This document shows, piece after piece, positions 1-11,868 of a DNA stretch of 64,000 nucleotides. Positions within the stretch are counted from its first letter, which is position 1. Each line of letters begins with the position of its first letter. The translations under genes and the position numbers were made by a program. This DNA is from Eopsaltria australis (taxonomy: Eukaryota; Chordata; Aves; Passeriformes; Petroicidae): the NCBI GenBank assembly GCA_034509425.1, contig JAVTVJ010000344.1, positions 727,872 to 791,871 on the forward strand, given 5' to 3'. A model generated the notes under the pieces. The model searched no databases. It was not told the origin of the DNA and was given only the letters and a program-made list of their open reading frames with translations.

Positions 1-734
1 GAACAGTGCTATGCTTGAAAAACAGGGAATGAAACTCTACTCTTTCTCTCTCCCCTCTATTCTTCCCATGCACTTAAGAGACTCTGGCTTTCCCAGCCAG
101 GAAAAGGCTAATGTCGTTAGCTGTGGATGTAGGTGCTCCTTGCAAGAAATATAGACCCTTAATCCAAAATCCAAGCAGTGGACTGAGATAGAAATTAAGA
201 CATCAAACTGTCCTGAAATTTCCCTATATCCGGGTTCAGACACCTCTGTTTTCTCCTTAGGGTTCTCCATGGGCCTCCCCCTTCACTTGTGTTGTGCCAG
301 TAGCTGGAATGCATAACACAAAACTGTGTATTCACCAAGTGCTTAAACCCAAGGGTTGTCAAAAGTCCCAAACCCCCACATGAGCCATGGCCTCAGCTCA
401 GGACCTGGCCACATCCCTACACAATTCACCAAGGGATCACACTGCAGTATGAGTAAGGCTTCAATTTCACTTGAAACGTTGGAAAGTGTAACTGAAAAAT
501 ACTGGAACAATTTTAAAACTTAGAAGGCCCTTTAAATCATCCTCCTTCCTACATTCTTCAAAATCCCTGTAACTGTGGCCTTCATCTTAGCACCGAGCAC
601 TACATTTCCCAGAGCCAAGATTAGCCTTGTCATAGTGAAAAATAACCATCTGGCAGTCCTGGTACAGTGTAACAGTGTTCTACCTAGAAAAGAAACAGTG
701 CATTTTAACTATGGACAGTTAGTCTCATATCTAG

Positions 735-1390
735 TACCGTTACTGTGTTTAAAAGTAACTTTGTCATCACTTTCCCCAGGAGGGCTGTAGCTGCTGTGGA
801 TGTGTCCTTAGAGACCCCAGGGGGAGAAGACTTAGAAAAGGAGAAAGATAACTGGTGGAGAAAGTTCCAAGGAGCTAGAAAACCCCTGGAAGGTGAAGTG
901 ACCATGGTTTAACCCAGGACAAACCAGAGTAGCCATTGCTGGTGTCCATCATCTCCTCCCTCCCCCCACGAGCCTTTGTTCTATTCCCTGTTATCTCCTG
1001 GGCCCCTTTCCTCCCCCATCCCATAGGACCAAGTAACCCTGAACCTTCCCTATAGTCCCCCAAACCCCCTGGTGATTGGTGGTACGTGATAACTCTTAAG
1101 GCTGTGTCTGAGGGCCCCTCGCCCTCTTGGATCCTGCCTCTCCTCTGTGTGAAGACCCTGCAATAAAGCCACTCAGAATTAAAGGCACTCCAAGAGCCCT
1201 CTTGTTATTCATCGTCAGCTGATAGCTAAACTGGACAGTTCCTGCACCACAACGCAGGCCGCAGTTTCTCTGGCTCAGTGTCTCCGAGACGCTGCCAGAG
1301 TGTCCTGGGGACAGGGGCACTCCTGGAAATATAGCCAGCTGGAATCTGTCGTGGCAACGCCAGGCTGGACAGAGAAACCAGTGAGCTATA
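735..1390 (+). mobile_element. Possible LTR-derived fragment (endogenous retrovirus-like)
   Basis: This block is more GC-rich than its surroundings. It has the order expected of an LTR: a promoter-like stretch with an inverted CCAAT (GATTGG near 1074), then CAATAAAG near 1162 as a possible polyadenylation signal, then a short U5-like tail ending near GGGGACA (about 1310). No TATA box, clean TG...CA ends or target-site duplication could be fixed. A TGT start at about 787 and an ACA end at about 1315 are flanked by AGGGC and GGGGC, which match at only 4 of 5 positions. No coding remnants are seen. It could instead be unrelated unique sequence; the boundaries are guesses. Confidence 0.33.
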
Positions 1391-3453
1391 GAGGGTCAAT
1401 GACATTTTTCCATGAGAAAGTGGGTGGGGACAAAACTGAAGGGGTGTGTGCAATGACATTTAAATTTTGTCCCTCTATTCAAAAGTCTCCTTACCTGCAG
1501 AAAATTATAAAAAATACGTATATTTTTAATGGTATCTGTCAGAAATTCATTCCCAGGTGTCAGCTTTTTGATTCAGAGCAGTATTTCCATTTGCCACTCC
1601 TGTTCTGAACATGTCATACAGTAAGACAAGCACTGTTGCTGCCATGCCCCTGATAGGTTGACATACAAACAGAAATGAAAATTATGATGTACAGTCTCCC
1701 ACTCATTTCTGGAATGCCCTTATAATGACACTACTCAGACTGAGTGTTTACTATGGAAAAGAGACAAAGGAATTTCCTCTGTATGTCTTCCATGAGACTA
1801 CCCTCACATGTTCTCTAACATAAAGTGACTTTCAGAAGTTGTTTTATAAAGGATGAAAATTAGGAAACTACTTTCCTTCCATGCAGTGAGCCAATCAAAA
1901 CTACAAAAGAGAAAAATCTCCTTAACATTCTTAAACTAGTTATTGTAGGCCAAACAATGCAAAAACATACATGTGCAGATAAAAAGTAATTATAGAAAGA
2001 GTAATTTATTATATTATTCATCGGATAGTATACTATTCATCAGATGTTTAACTGCATAGGCCTTTAATTTCCAACCCAGCATCTGCTGCAGTAAAAGCTG
2101 GTGTTAAAAAGCAATGACCTTTAGATAGGCAGAGCCTTAGGTTCCATGCAGTACCTGACTAGCTAATGTAAAATCATCAAAAGACAAAGTCAGAACAGAC
2201 ATAAGAATAACTCAGAATTTCTTTTCCTCTCCTACTTCTTTCCCATTTTAAAATAATTGCACTCCTCCATAAAGTCTATTAATGTCCTAATTACATTATA
2301 GTTACACACTCTATGTTTTGATACTGGATTTTATAATAATGTTTGGTCTGGCTGTCAACAGTGTTGTCAATTCAAGTAGAGCATTTCTTCATTATGTGTA
2401 TTGCTGAATTGTCCATGACACCAGGATATGGAATTTTGGCATGCATTTGGTTTGTGCAGTTCATGGAAAGACACTTAAGGCAAGTCTACCTCTCCCTTTT
2501 CTTCCCTTACAGTGCATCTTTCACACTCATCAGATTTTATTTATTTGTTAGTAAAGAAAAAATATTCCAGAAAGGATAAATGTAAAGGCTAATTTCAGAT
2601 TGTGAGTAGCTGAGGCAGAAAGCGTCTTGGTTTTTCTTTATGGTGTTGTGTTTACCACAAAGGGATCCCAAACCCCACCTCAGTTCTGTACAAAAAGGAG
2701 ACATTAATGACTTTCTGTGAAAGGAACATAGAAGCACAACCATATGAGTACAGATTTTGAAGCATAAAATGCCACTCACTCATGTAAGAATGCATTCTTT
2801 TTACAGCATTAAACAGTTACTCTTTTTAGAAAACAACAAGAGAACCTAATGGTGAGGAATTTTGTAGTGCTGGCAAAATTTTCACAACCTTATTAATTAA
2901 AATATGAAAGTATAAATTAATATAGGCAATCTCAAGCATATAAAAATGGGTTCTATGCAATTAAAATAGACAGACAAGATGTTTTAGTAATTATTTCCAA
3001 ACAGAATCAAAACCTGAGTTGCAAAATTTGAAGTATTTTTAAAAACACTATTAGGAAAAATATCTAAGGTAAATACAAGGTCCATAAGGAAACTTTGATT
3101 TATTAAACTTTTATTATAAACTGAATGATCTTCCAGTCTCAAAGACTTCCTTTTTCTTTAAGTAAATTGAACTTACTGTAAGTATCTATCAAAACTCTAC
3201 TGTAATATAACATAATGTAGTCTAATTCTGTAAAAGTGATACTCAGAACTTAAAGGTGCACGTGGGCAGTTTGTTTAACTATTAAATATGGAATTCTCAA
3301 GCCAGACAATTTAACCTTATTCATGTAAAGTTCTTTTACTTTGTGGCACAAATGAAAGCAGGGGACTCACTCAGGGATTCAGGCAGCCCCTTTTTGCCAT
3401 ATTCACCTACAATTTTTTCTCATTTCCCTGACCACCACCAAAGTTTCTCATTC

Positions 3454-3599
3454 CTCCTCTCCTCTCCTCTCCTCTCCTCTCCTCTCCTCTCCTCTCCTCT
3501 CCTCTCCTCTCCTCTCCTCTCCTCTCCTCTCCTCTCCCTCTCCCTCTCCTCTCCTCTCCCTCTCCTCTCCTCTCCTCTCCTCTCCTCTCCTCTCCTCTC
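3454..3599 (+). repeat. (TCCTC)n pentanucleotide pyrimidine microsatellite
   Basis: About 145 bp of nearly pure TCCTC repeats, interrupted near 3537-3565 by CCCTCT variants. One strand is all pyrimidine and the other all purine, with mirror symmetry, so triplex (H-DNA) formation is plausible. The repeated Ser-Pro-Leu-Leu open frame through it is an artefact of a stop-free repeat. Confidence 0.95.
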
Positions 3600-4272
3600 G
3601 ACAGATCTTACAGCAAATATAAACAGAGGGATAATATTAATAACAAAAAGCTTTGAGCAGCAAGGAAATTAATTTTTTCTGCATGAAGGCAGAGTTTTTT
3701 AAAAACAGTGTTTACTCACAGAAGTGGATTACTGGAAATGAGAGACAGGTAATTGTTTCTCTCAGTGGTAAACATGAATTACTACTTTGTTTCCAAAGGA
3801 GTTTCACACACCCTCTAAAATCTGAATGGCATGTAAGGTGAAATGCAAGATTGAAAAGATATAAACGCTCTTTGTTGATTTTGAGCTTAGTTGAGAAGAC
3901 AAAGAGACAACAGAGCCAGAGGTTGACATCAGCCATGCATGATGCAGGAACATTAGTCATGTAAACAAGGCAACCTGAAACAATTGCTGAGATAAATTAC
4001 ACCCTAGTTATCACCATCTGAAAATCTGAAAGAAAATATGCTATTTAAACATCAAATCACACGTTCCACAAACAAAGGATAAAAGTTGACAATCTAGATA
4101 ATAAATCTAGATAATCTAGTAGGCAGGCTACTGGTTCAATAGGAATGGAATCCATATTCCAGGTTTTGCAATAGCAATCATCTGCCTGTTTGCCTACTTG
4201 TGGACATTTCTCTTTTAATTGAGATATAATTATTTTCCTTGCACTAACAAACAGTTTGGGCCAGAAATTTCA

Positions 4273-4277
4273 GGCAC
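4273..4277. repeat. Left target-site duplication GGCAC of the solo LTR
   Basis: GGCAC directly precedes the TGT terminus of the LTR at 4278 and is repeated exactly at 5857-5861 after the ACA terminus. A 5-bp duplication is a typical retroviral integration footprint. Confidence 0.8.
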
Positions 4278-4412
4278 TGTAGTGGTTTCAGTTCGCCTAT
4301 TCGAGTTTCTGACCAAATGCCAGCGCACTTACCAAAATTTACCTGATTTTGCTGTGAGATGAGGATTAGGAGGAGGCAAAGCAGGCTCAAAGTTTATAGA
4401 ATATTAACAAAG

Positions 4413-4418
4413 TTTATT
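4413..4418 (-). terminator. LTR polyadenylation signal AATAAA
   Basis: TTTATT on the + strand is AATAAA on the minus strand, about 135 bp from the ACA terminus of the minus-oriented LTR. Its placement downstream of the LTR TATA box supports the orientation call. Confidence 0.5.
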
Positions 4419-5684
4419 AATAAACCTAAGACAAAGAAATAAACAAGAAAAACTAGAACAAACTCCTCAGACCACCCCTCCTCCCCCCACCTCTCCGTTT
4501 CTTTCTCCCTGACAACACACAAAAAGACAACTCGTCGACTTTCAGTCAGTTTACCACCTCTGAAATAGTCTTTGTCTCAGTTCTTTTAGGGAGAGGAGTC
4601 TCTTTTGCTTATACCATGGATTCTCTGTAAGAAAATACAGGTTTTTAAAGGGTCTTTGGCCTCACCACCAGCTGCTGCCTGGGAGGAAAGATCTGTTGGT
4701 GGTGGATCCCTCCCACACCAGTAGCCTTCCCACAGCCACTATGGTGGGTTATGAACAGTCCATGGGGTACCTTTTTAAGGATGCACAGTTCAGTTGCAGC
4801 AACAAAGAAAATCCCTTCTTCTGTGTTGAGCCACACACGTTCTCCTGACAACACAAGTTCTCTGGCATTCCCCAGGACCAGGGCTCTGGGTCACAGCCTC
4901 TCCTCTCTCTTGGTTCAAGTTTCTCATCAGGCTGTACTTATTTCAACACCTCCTTGTCTTTACCCAGGTCTTTCAGTTCATTGGGTGCAATTAGAACATC
5001 ACATCCCCCCTTTGGACTATTTCTTCATATATTACAGGGAATTTATTAGCTCAGTCCCCAACCATGGCTCTACAAACCAATTTTCAGCTTCACTCTCGAA
5101 GCACTTCTCATGCTCCCCCCTCTAGGCATCGGTTCTGCTTTCCTCACTGACTGTAAAGTCTCTGTGCTGCATTTATGTGGATGTCCTCACTCGTTCCTCT
5201 CTCTGTGCAAGGAAGGATGGGTGTCTGTAAGTTCAGTCCAGGCATGGATAGAGTTAATCTCTCTCTCTCTCTGGCAGTGTGACAATCCCGTGCTGGATGG
5301 CAGAAGCTCTCAGAGTCTCTGTGCCTGGCTCTGTGAAGCTGGCTTGGCCCGGCAGGGTCCTGGGGTGACAGAGCAGGGCCTGGCCCAGAACAAGATGGGG
5401 TTGGCCTGGCCCTTGCCTGGCCCAGAGTGGGAGGACTCAGTGCTTCCCACTGTAGTTGACATATCGGCCCAGCTGAATTGTACCTATAGAGAGCCCAGGC
5501 TGGTTCCTCCCCCATGCCCAGCTGTAGCCACAGGCTGTTCTAAAACTCCCTTCCCCCACCCCCTCTGGGGGAGGCGAGGGGGGCGGGGGTGGGAAAGGCC
5601 CAGCCTTGCCAGGGAGAGAAGCAGAGGAGCTGCTTTGCTCTGCACAGCAGCAAGCAAAAGAGGCAGAGCCTCCGAGGTCCTCTG

Positions 5685-5692
5685 CTTATATA
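5685..5692 (-). promoter_or_regulatory. LTR TATA box (TATATAAG)
   Basis: On the minus strand TATATAAG is followed by GC-rich sequence, about 165 bp inside the 5' end of the minus-oriented LTR. It is probably the core promoter of the retroviral LTR. It points away from TLE1, so it is not expected to drive that gene. Confidence 0.55.
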
Positions 5693-5856
5693 TGATTGTT
5701 TCCTCGAAGGTGGATCAACTTTTTAATTGGTTTGCCTACATATCAATCCTTAAAACTACTTAGTTATTGCCTCTTTCTCTCAGGAAGGAAGTTTTATCAC
5801 TTCCTGCAGCATAGGTCACTTCCTACATTTTGACCCCTCCTGACCAACCCAGAACA

Positions 5857-5861
5857 GGCAC
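5857..5861. repeat. Right target-site duplication GGCAC of the solo LTR
   Basis: Exact copy of 4273-4277, directly after the CA terminus of the LTR. Confidence 0.8.
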
Positions 5862-8800
5862 AAAACCTCCAAATAAAACCTTCACTTGTAAGTGCTTTCA
5901 ACTTCATAATGTGCATATCTGCTGGTACGTATCATGGGAACATATTATAAAGAAGCCATGACATTACAAGATGCAGAACTTCAATGTCTGTTATCAATTT
6001 GGATGCACTTGCACTTCTTTAATAAGCAATTGTGTTGTGTTTTGGTGGGTTTTATGCTTGTTTTTGTTTTGGTTGGTTGGTTTGTCAGTGTTTTTCTTTT
6101 TTTTTTTTTTAATAGAGTGAAAATAAAGAGAGTTGATTTCTGAAAGACAAGGAAGTAAACTTAAGGTAGAAGCAATAATACAGCAGGAAACACAATCAGA
6201 ATGTTGAATACTGGACACTGTGACCGTTTGTTGACCAATCTACTAATTCCATTCGAGACTACTATAAAAAGTCACAGTCCCAAGGAAATATTATATGTGG
6301 TTGACAGACGGGGTTTTTTTGCCCACCAAAAAGAATCAGACTTTCTTAGGGACAGACTAGGTCTTTGCTTTTTTTCAGTTTTGTGTTTCAGATGTTAGAA
6401 GCTAGATGAAGAAGGACATCTGCTAGAGGTTTGAGAGAGTGTTGTGGTAGATTGTTTATTGTTGAAGTGAAAGATAATTTAGTCTGACTTTCACTACATA
6501 ACAGCAACTCACAGCCACTGGGTTTTGTTCTTATTTAAGAAAGGCTTACTAATTCTTACTAAGATACATCACAGGTCTAAGAAACCTGAGTCAAGATTTA
6601 TAAAACGGCTAATATGAATAAAAAAAAATCCAGAAGTAACTTTTGTGAATAATGTAACACCTGAACTACAGCATAAACAGAATCACATGAAATGAGTTTC
6701 ATTATTTCAAACATATATATAAATATGTAGAAATGCTGGTGACTTGATGTTTATGAGAAAGCTCAACATATTTTTGATTTAAAGTGTATATTGATTGATT
6801 TTTTCATACCTTCCATAATTTTTATCACTTAAGGATAGATAAAACAAAACTTTTTAGTATACATAAACCAAACCATGCACTCTGTATAGAAATGTCTACT
6901 TATACTTTCCAAACTGCTATGACTTTCAGCAAAAGATTATTTTAAAGTTGTTTTTGGCTAAAGATTAGGAGAAACTCCACCAGAAAGAAGACATGGCTTA
7001 TGATCACACATTATCAATGTAGCATGTGGTGGCTAGCATGAAATCCATTTGTCTGCGGATGTGGCTCCTTCTCTTTGGAGTTACTGCAGCTCTATTAGAT
7101 CTAGATGTTTAAGAGCGCAGAGCTGTGATCCATACTGCTTGGAGTTCTTTCTTCTCATATCGGCTTAGTTGCTAAATCTCTGGGTACACAAGATGCCCCT
7201 TACTATTTTTGCAGTTGCACCTCTTTTCTGTCATGAATTTCTAACTAAAATCTTAATATTTTACAAAAACAAATAACCAAAAGGTATCTTTGTGGTTACA
7301 TCTGACTACACACCCCAAATTTTTCATTAATTAGATTAAAATGGAGCAGTACAGAGGAACCTGCATACAACTGTTCCATGTCAAAAGCACTGCTATGCAG
7401 TTACCAGGTGAAAGTATCTGATAATAGCATACCCCTTGACACGCTGAGAAGGGAACCACTGGCAGCGCTCCTTCAAGAGGAATGTCGACACCACTCTCTT
7501 CTGAAAAAGCAAGCTTCTCCTCTTGATGTACCTATTGGCTATCCCTATATTTTGTGGGGAGCTAAGACAGTGTTCCCAATGGCTGCTGTTGGTCCACTCT
7601 CATGTTGGCACATTATCCTGTCGTGATAGTGCCACTTTAGCAGGATGCACTGATCAATAAAGTATGGTTGCTATTCCTCTACTTCAGCAGCGGTAAGTGC
7701 CGAATGAAAAATCCAACTAAATTAAAAATTCAATGTTTTGACAGTTGCTTTTTTCCTTTGAAGGTCTGAGTGTGCTCTTTGAAAATTATTTTAATATAAC
7801 ATATAATAGCACCCAATCATATTTCTTCAGTTCTTCAAGGTTGTTTTTTTGGTTATTACAGCAAGTTCCCCATTGCAATGGGTTGAACTACTTCACCCTT
7901 ACTCCAGAAGGGAAGTCAATGTGCTGCAAAACTACAAGCAATCACAGAATATTTTTCCTTGCAGAAGTACCTCAAGGACCAGTTTCCACCAAAATACCCA
8001 ACACATGGTTGATAACAAGCTCGAAATGAGATAGCATGGACAGTGGAAGTGACCTAGCTGTGACCACAAATTGCAAAGCAGGTTTGTGCCTCTTTACTGT
8101 ATTTTGGCATGGTTCCAGTTCCATCTTAAACCTTATCTACAACTGATATGAGCACAGATCCATATATTTTGAAGAAGAATCTTGAACAGGATTTGTGGAG
8201 AACAGTTTGGTCACATGAATCTTTGTTTCTGCCCCTTAAAGGCACATCTTTGATGACATGAAAGAAAAATATTTATATGTTCCTACAAAGATCACACAAT
8301 AATCAGGTAATTGAAGCTAAAACCTAGGCACTTTGCAAAATACTCCAAAGCAATTATTTTAAAAGTACTTTAAAAGAAGGTTTTTTAGCCAACATTTTTA
8401 TTGTATTCTAGTTGAAAGTGATACAGCCCTAAAACTAAATTCTATGAGGTTTCTTTTAGGGGAAAAAGAAAAATCAAAAGGGATAAACCCCAGCCTTGTT
8501 ATTGTGTCTGCTTCCCTCTAATAACCTTCAACACCTATGGAACCCTGATGCTTAATTCCTTTTGAACTAAAAGGAGAGGTCTTTTAGCTATGAGCTGTAG
8601 CTGGATCTTAAAAGTCCTTACTGAACTGGAAAGAATCACTAGACACATAACCAGCCCTATCCTCAGAGACAGAATCCCCTTAGTCCTTCAGATACCCATG
8701 GATAAAAGGTTGGGTTTTACAAATAGCAGAGAAATTACTGGGCCCAACCTACTTGTAACAAAATAATAACCCCACTTTACTAAGTCCTTTTTCTTAAAAT

Positions 8801-9420
8801 ACCTCTGACGCATGAATATTCAGCAGATTTATGTAAAAGATTAGTTTTAAGTGGTAACACAACAACAGACACTTTGATCTAGACTGACTAAAAAGAATTT
8901 TGAATTAGAATATTTTTATTATAATGAAAAAGGTTATTTGACTAATTTATTCTTTTCTTCACAGAAACATTCTGACTTTCCTTTAAAGTAAATGGGATAG
9001 ACATCAAGCCAAACCTTTTTTTTTCTAATCTGGAATTACAAGACTAGGTGAAACAGGGTTTCATATTTGTGGCTGTTTTTACCCTGAAACCTGAGGGTGT
9101 TACTTGATATGTTAAAAAAAATAAGCCAACCAGTGATTATTTTGTGGGACCAAACCAACACCACTATACACGTGAAGCGGTGTAGGACTATCTGAATTGA
9201 TGGCTCCAGTGTTCTTTCATAAAACCTGAGGTCTGCATCACAGTGGAAGCTTTTGGATTCTCTTAGAGAACCACTAACTCTCATTTTGTTGTGCAGCAGC
9301 TGAAGAGCAACATGTAACTTCTGAGTATGTCCTGCCATGATATTCTGCAGCCTTGAAAGACACATCTTTTCCCCCTCTCACCAGTAAGTAGGCAGCAGGG
9401 GTAATTCAAATGGGAAAAAA

Positions 9421-9458
9421 GGGAATGGTGTGTGAAAAAGGGAATGGTGTGTGAAAAA
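9421..9458 (+). repeat. Perfect two-copy tandem duplication, 19-bp unit
   Basis: The unit GGGAATGGTGTGTGAAAAA occurs twice in direct succession (9421-9439 and 9440-9458), a recent slippage-type duplication. Confidence 0.9.
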
Positions 9459-11755
9459 GAATATCTTGTATTCTAAATACAGTATTGGAGAGTTGTAAAT
9501 TAAAATAGAAAATACATACATATCACCATCCTATATGTGTACCAACATGTCATTCTTCACTATACAAAAATCTCAGTCTAGTACTGAGTACAGCTTTGCT
9601 CTTGGTGACCAGACCCAGAGTGAACCACACATAAGACATCTACATGGTCTCACCGTTTGCCCTTTGTACACAGAGAAAAGGTACATCAATTTTCATGCTC
9701 TCCTTTAACCCGACCCAAGGATGAAGATAAATTCACATCTTGTTTGCTTCCTATCTATAAATATAAAACATCATGCCAGCCTCCCACTTAACAAGCTAAA
9801 GGACCAAGTATATATATCAACTAGAAAATCCTTTTCACCAAAACATAACCAAAATATTTTTCTAATTTCTTCTATTCTGCATAAATTGATCACAAATCGC
9901 AGTGGCTTTGCACTTCCACACTCATGAAGCATCTTTTGATTTGTGATCTATTTGTTTGTGTGAATGCATGCAAATGTGCAGACTTGTGTATACAGAGGAA
10001 GAGCAAAAGTGGAACAACAGAGTCTCATATTTAAAAACACAGGTGTTAAAACCCACGTGAATGAATCATATAGCCCCAGAAATGGACAGAGTGATTTGTA
10101 AGGAAAAAATTCACAAAATGTCTAAAGCACAACTTTGAATCAGTTAATATGGTGTCACTTTTACAACTGAGTTTGCATTTAATAAAATCAGATTGCTTAA
10201 TAAAAGCAAGAAATACATTTTGCCTTATTTTTGTAAAAAACTTTGGGGAAAAAAAGAAACAGGAACACAAGCTGCAAGAAGAATGTTCCACCATTTTCTT
10301 ATCAGGATAAAAAGTTAAGGTGTTTTGGACTCTTAAATTACAGAATTACCTCCAGGAGCTTTTATACTCTTAGGATATCAACAGATATTATTCTTTAATT
10401 TAAATTATTCTTCATGCATTTATTTTGTGGTAAAAGCTACATTAATATGTCTGTTTTCACAGACATACACATTTTCAAACAGATGATCTAAATGAAGGTG
10501 ATATTCCTTCCAGCAGGCTGTTTGAATTTATCAATGTCATGCCAATACTTTCAGTGCATTTTAACACTATTTTTCAGGTGCCAGTTGAAGTTTGCCATTT
10601 ATACTGAGGAACAGAAGATATAAAATGCTGAAAGCAGAAGACAACAGCATTACCTAGCATCTGACGCTCTTAAAAGGAACATTTTTAACCAGAATGTATG
10701 CATTTTGAATAACTATTTGGAATGGGAAAAGGAAAAAAAAAAAAAAGCGAGCTTACTTTAGTTTGACTTCAATGGATCATGGCATAAACTGAAGGTTTAA
10801 CACCTCCAGATCAGGTTCTCTTCCCAACCCATCAGGTTCACTGAATTCCCTACCTGGGAATTAAATCAGTTCTTACCTCATGCTGTTGTATATGTACATG
10901 CCTATTTTTACATGGATGTAATTACACACACATATATATATACATTAAAAACTTTCTGATTTACTGAAGAACAGTAAATTTTTTTTTTCAAAACAATCAA
11001 GAAACAAAATAATACCCTGTATAATACAATATTTATGTCTCATCCATAATTTTGTATATACCACACTTAGTGCCCTAAAGAGTACCTGTGAGTTGACTCT
11101 TTGCTCAGCTAATGCAAGAGAAATCTGGGAACAGCATTTATACATTTTACTATTATTTCATATGTTCAGGATATTTATAAAATATACTTTTCCAGAAAAT
11201 ATGGGAAAGCATTAATATTCCGTTTTTCATTCAAGTAACACATTGATATATCTTATTCCTAAGTTGGCAATTAATAGTCACATACTGCATAGAAGATGTA
11301 GTTCAATCAGAGGCTTAAGGCAGTACAATCTGCCTTCTATAGAGGAACAATCTTCCTGGATTGGGCCTGATGCTAGTAGCCCAGCTTTCTGTAATAATCT
11401 CCCACTCAGTAAGAAAACAACTAACTAGGCCCAAGACATCATGTAGTGGTTTCTCAAATGTTTTCAATGAAAAAAAAATAATAATCCAACAAAGCAAATA
11501 TCTAAAGCAGCACTTTCAGATAAATTAAACTCTGTTTTTCACTCTGTCATGCTTTTCAAATACTTACTATGCCAATAAATGTTTTTCTTCATTTTTACTG
11601 GAGATTTACAGTAAATGTCATGCAATTATATAAAAAAGGTCAGGGCACTATCAATATAATCAGCTGATTGATTTGAAGATTTCTATTTTTAAAGTTCTGC
11701 TACATTCCCATTAGAAGTTAAAAACTCTGTGTAATAAAAAATCCAAATGAATGAG

Positions 11756-11868
11756 ATACCAAACCAAACCAAACCAAAAACATGTCCCCCCAAAAAACCC
11801 CCTGAAAACAACCAACCGAAAACCAAAAAAGCCCCCCAAAACCCAGGCCCAAACAAAAGCAAATGACA
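11756..11868 (+). repeat. A/C-rich low-complexity tract (AACCA-like)
   Basis: About 110 bp nearly devoid of T on the + strand, starting as an AACCA pentamer array and continuing as mixed C- and A-runs (CCCCCC, AAAAAA). On the complementary strand it is a G/T-rich run. Confidence 0.7.

Larger units (their letters stand above)
1..4277. other. Upstream intergenic DNA, no gene recognised
   Basis: AT-rich sequence roughly 18-22 kb upstream of the TLE1 start codon. Open frames here are short, lack recognisable domains and have no splice context I can support. It contains an LTR-like fragment (about 735-1390) and a pyrimidine pentanucleotide tract (3454-3599), listed separately. The rest (about 1400-3450 and 3600-4270) shows nothing I can name. 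Confidence 0.6.
4278..5856 (-). mobile_element. Solo LTR of an endogenous retrovirus, minus orientation
   Basis: The element begins TGTAGTGG and ends CCAGAACA on the + strand, so it has TG...CA termini with inverted TGT/ACA ends, and it is flanked by a perfect 5-bp duplication (GGCAC). Read on the minus strand it has a TATA box (5685-5692) followed by a GC-rich downstream region, and an AATAAA (4413-4418) near the far end, which is the order of an LTR promoter and polyadenylation region. At 1579 bp it is long for an LTR. No gag, pol or env remnant lies beside it, so it is best read as a solo LTR left by recombination between two LTRs. The open frames inside it (for example 5110-5763 on +) have no retroviral or host similarity I recognise and are probably chance in GC-rich sequence. 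Intact ends suggest a fairly young insertion. The family name is not determined; a 5-bp duplication alone does not fix the class. Confidence 0.78.

Noticed and set aside
3343..3672. Frame with Ser-Pro-Leu-Leu repeats
   Set aside because: Translation of the (TCCTC)n microsatellite.
5110..5763. 217-codon open frame on + in the 5-kb region
   Set aside because: It lies inside the solo LTR, antisense to the LTR promoter, and has no retroviral or host protein features.
7378..7626. 82-codon frame followed by AATAAA
   Set aside because: No recognisable domain, no promoter or splice context; a single hexamer is weak evidence.
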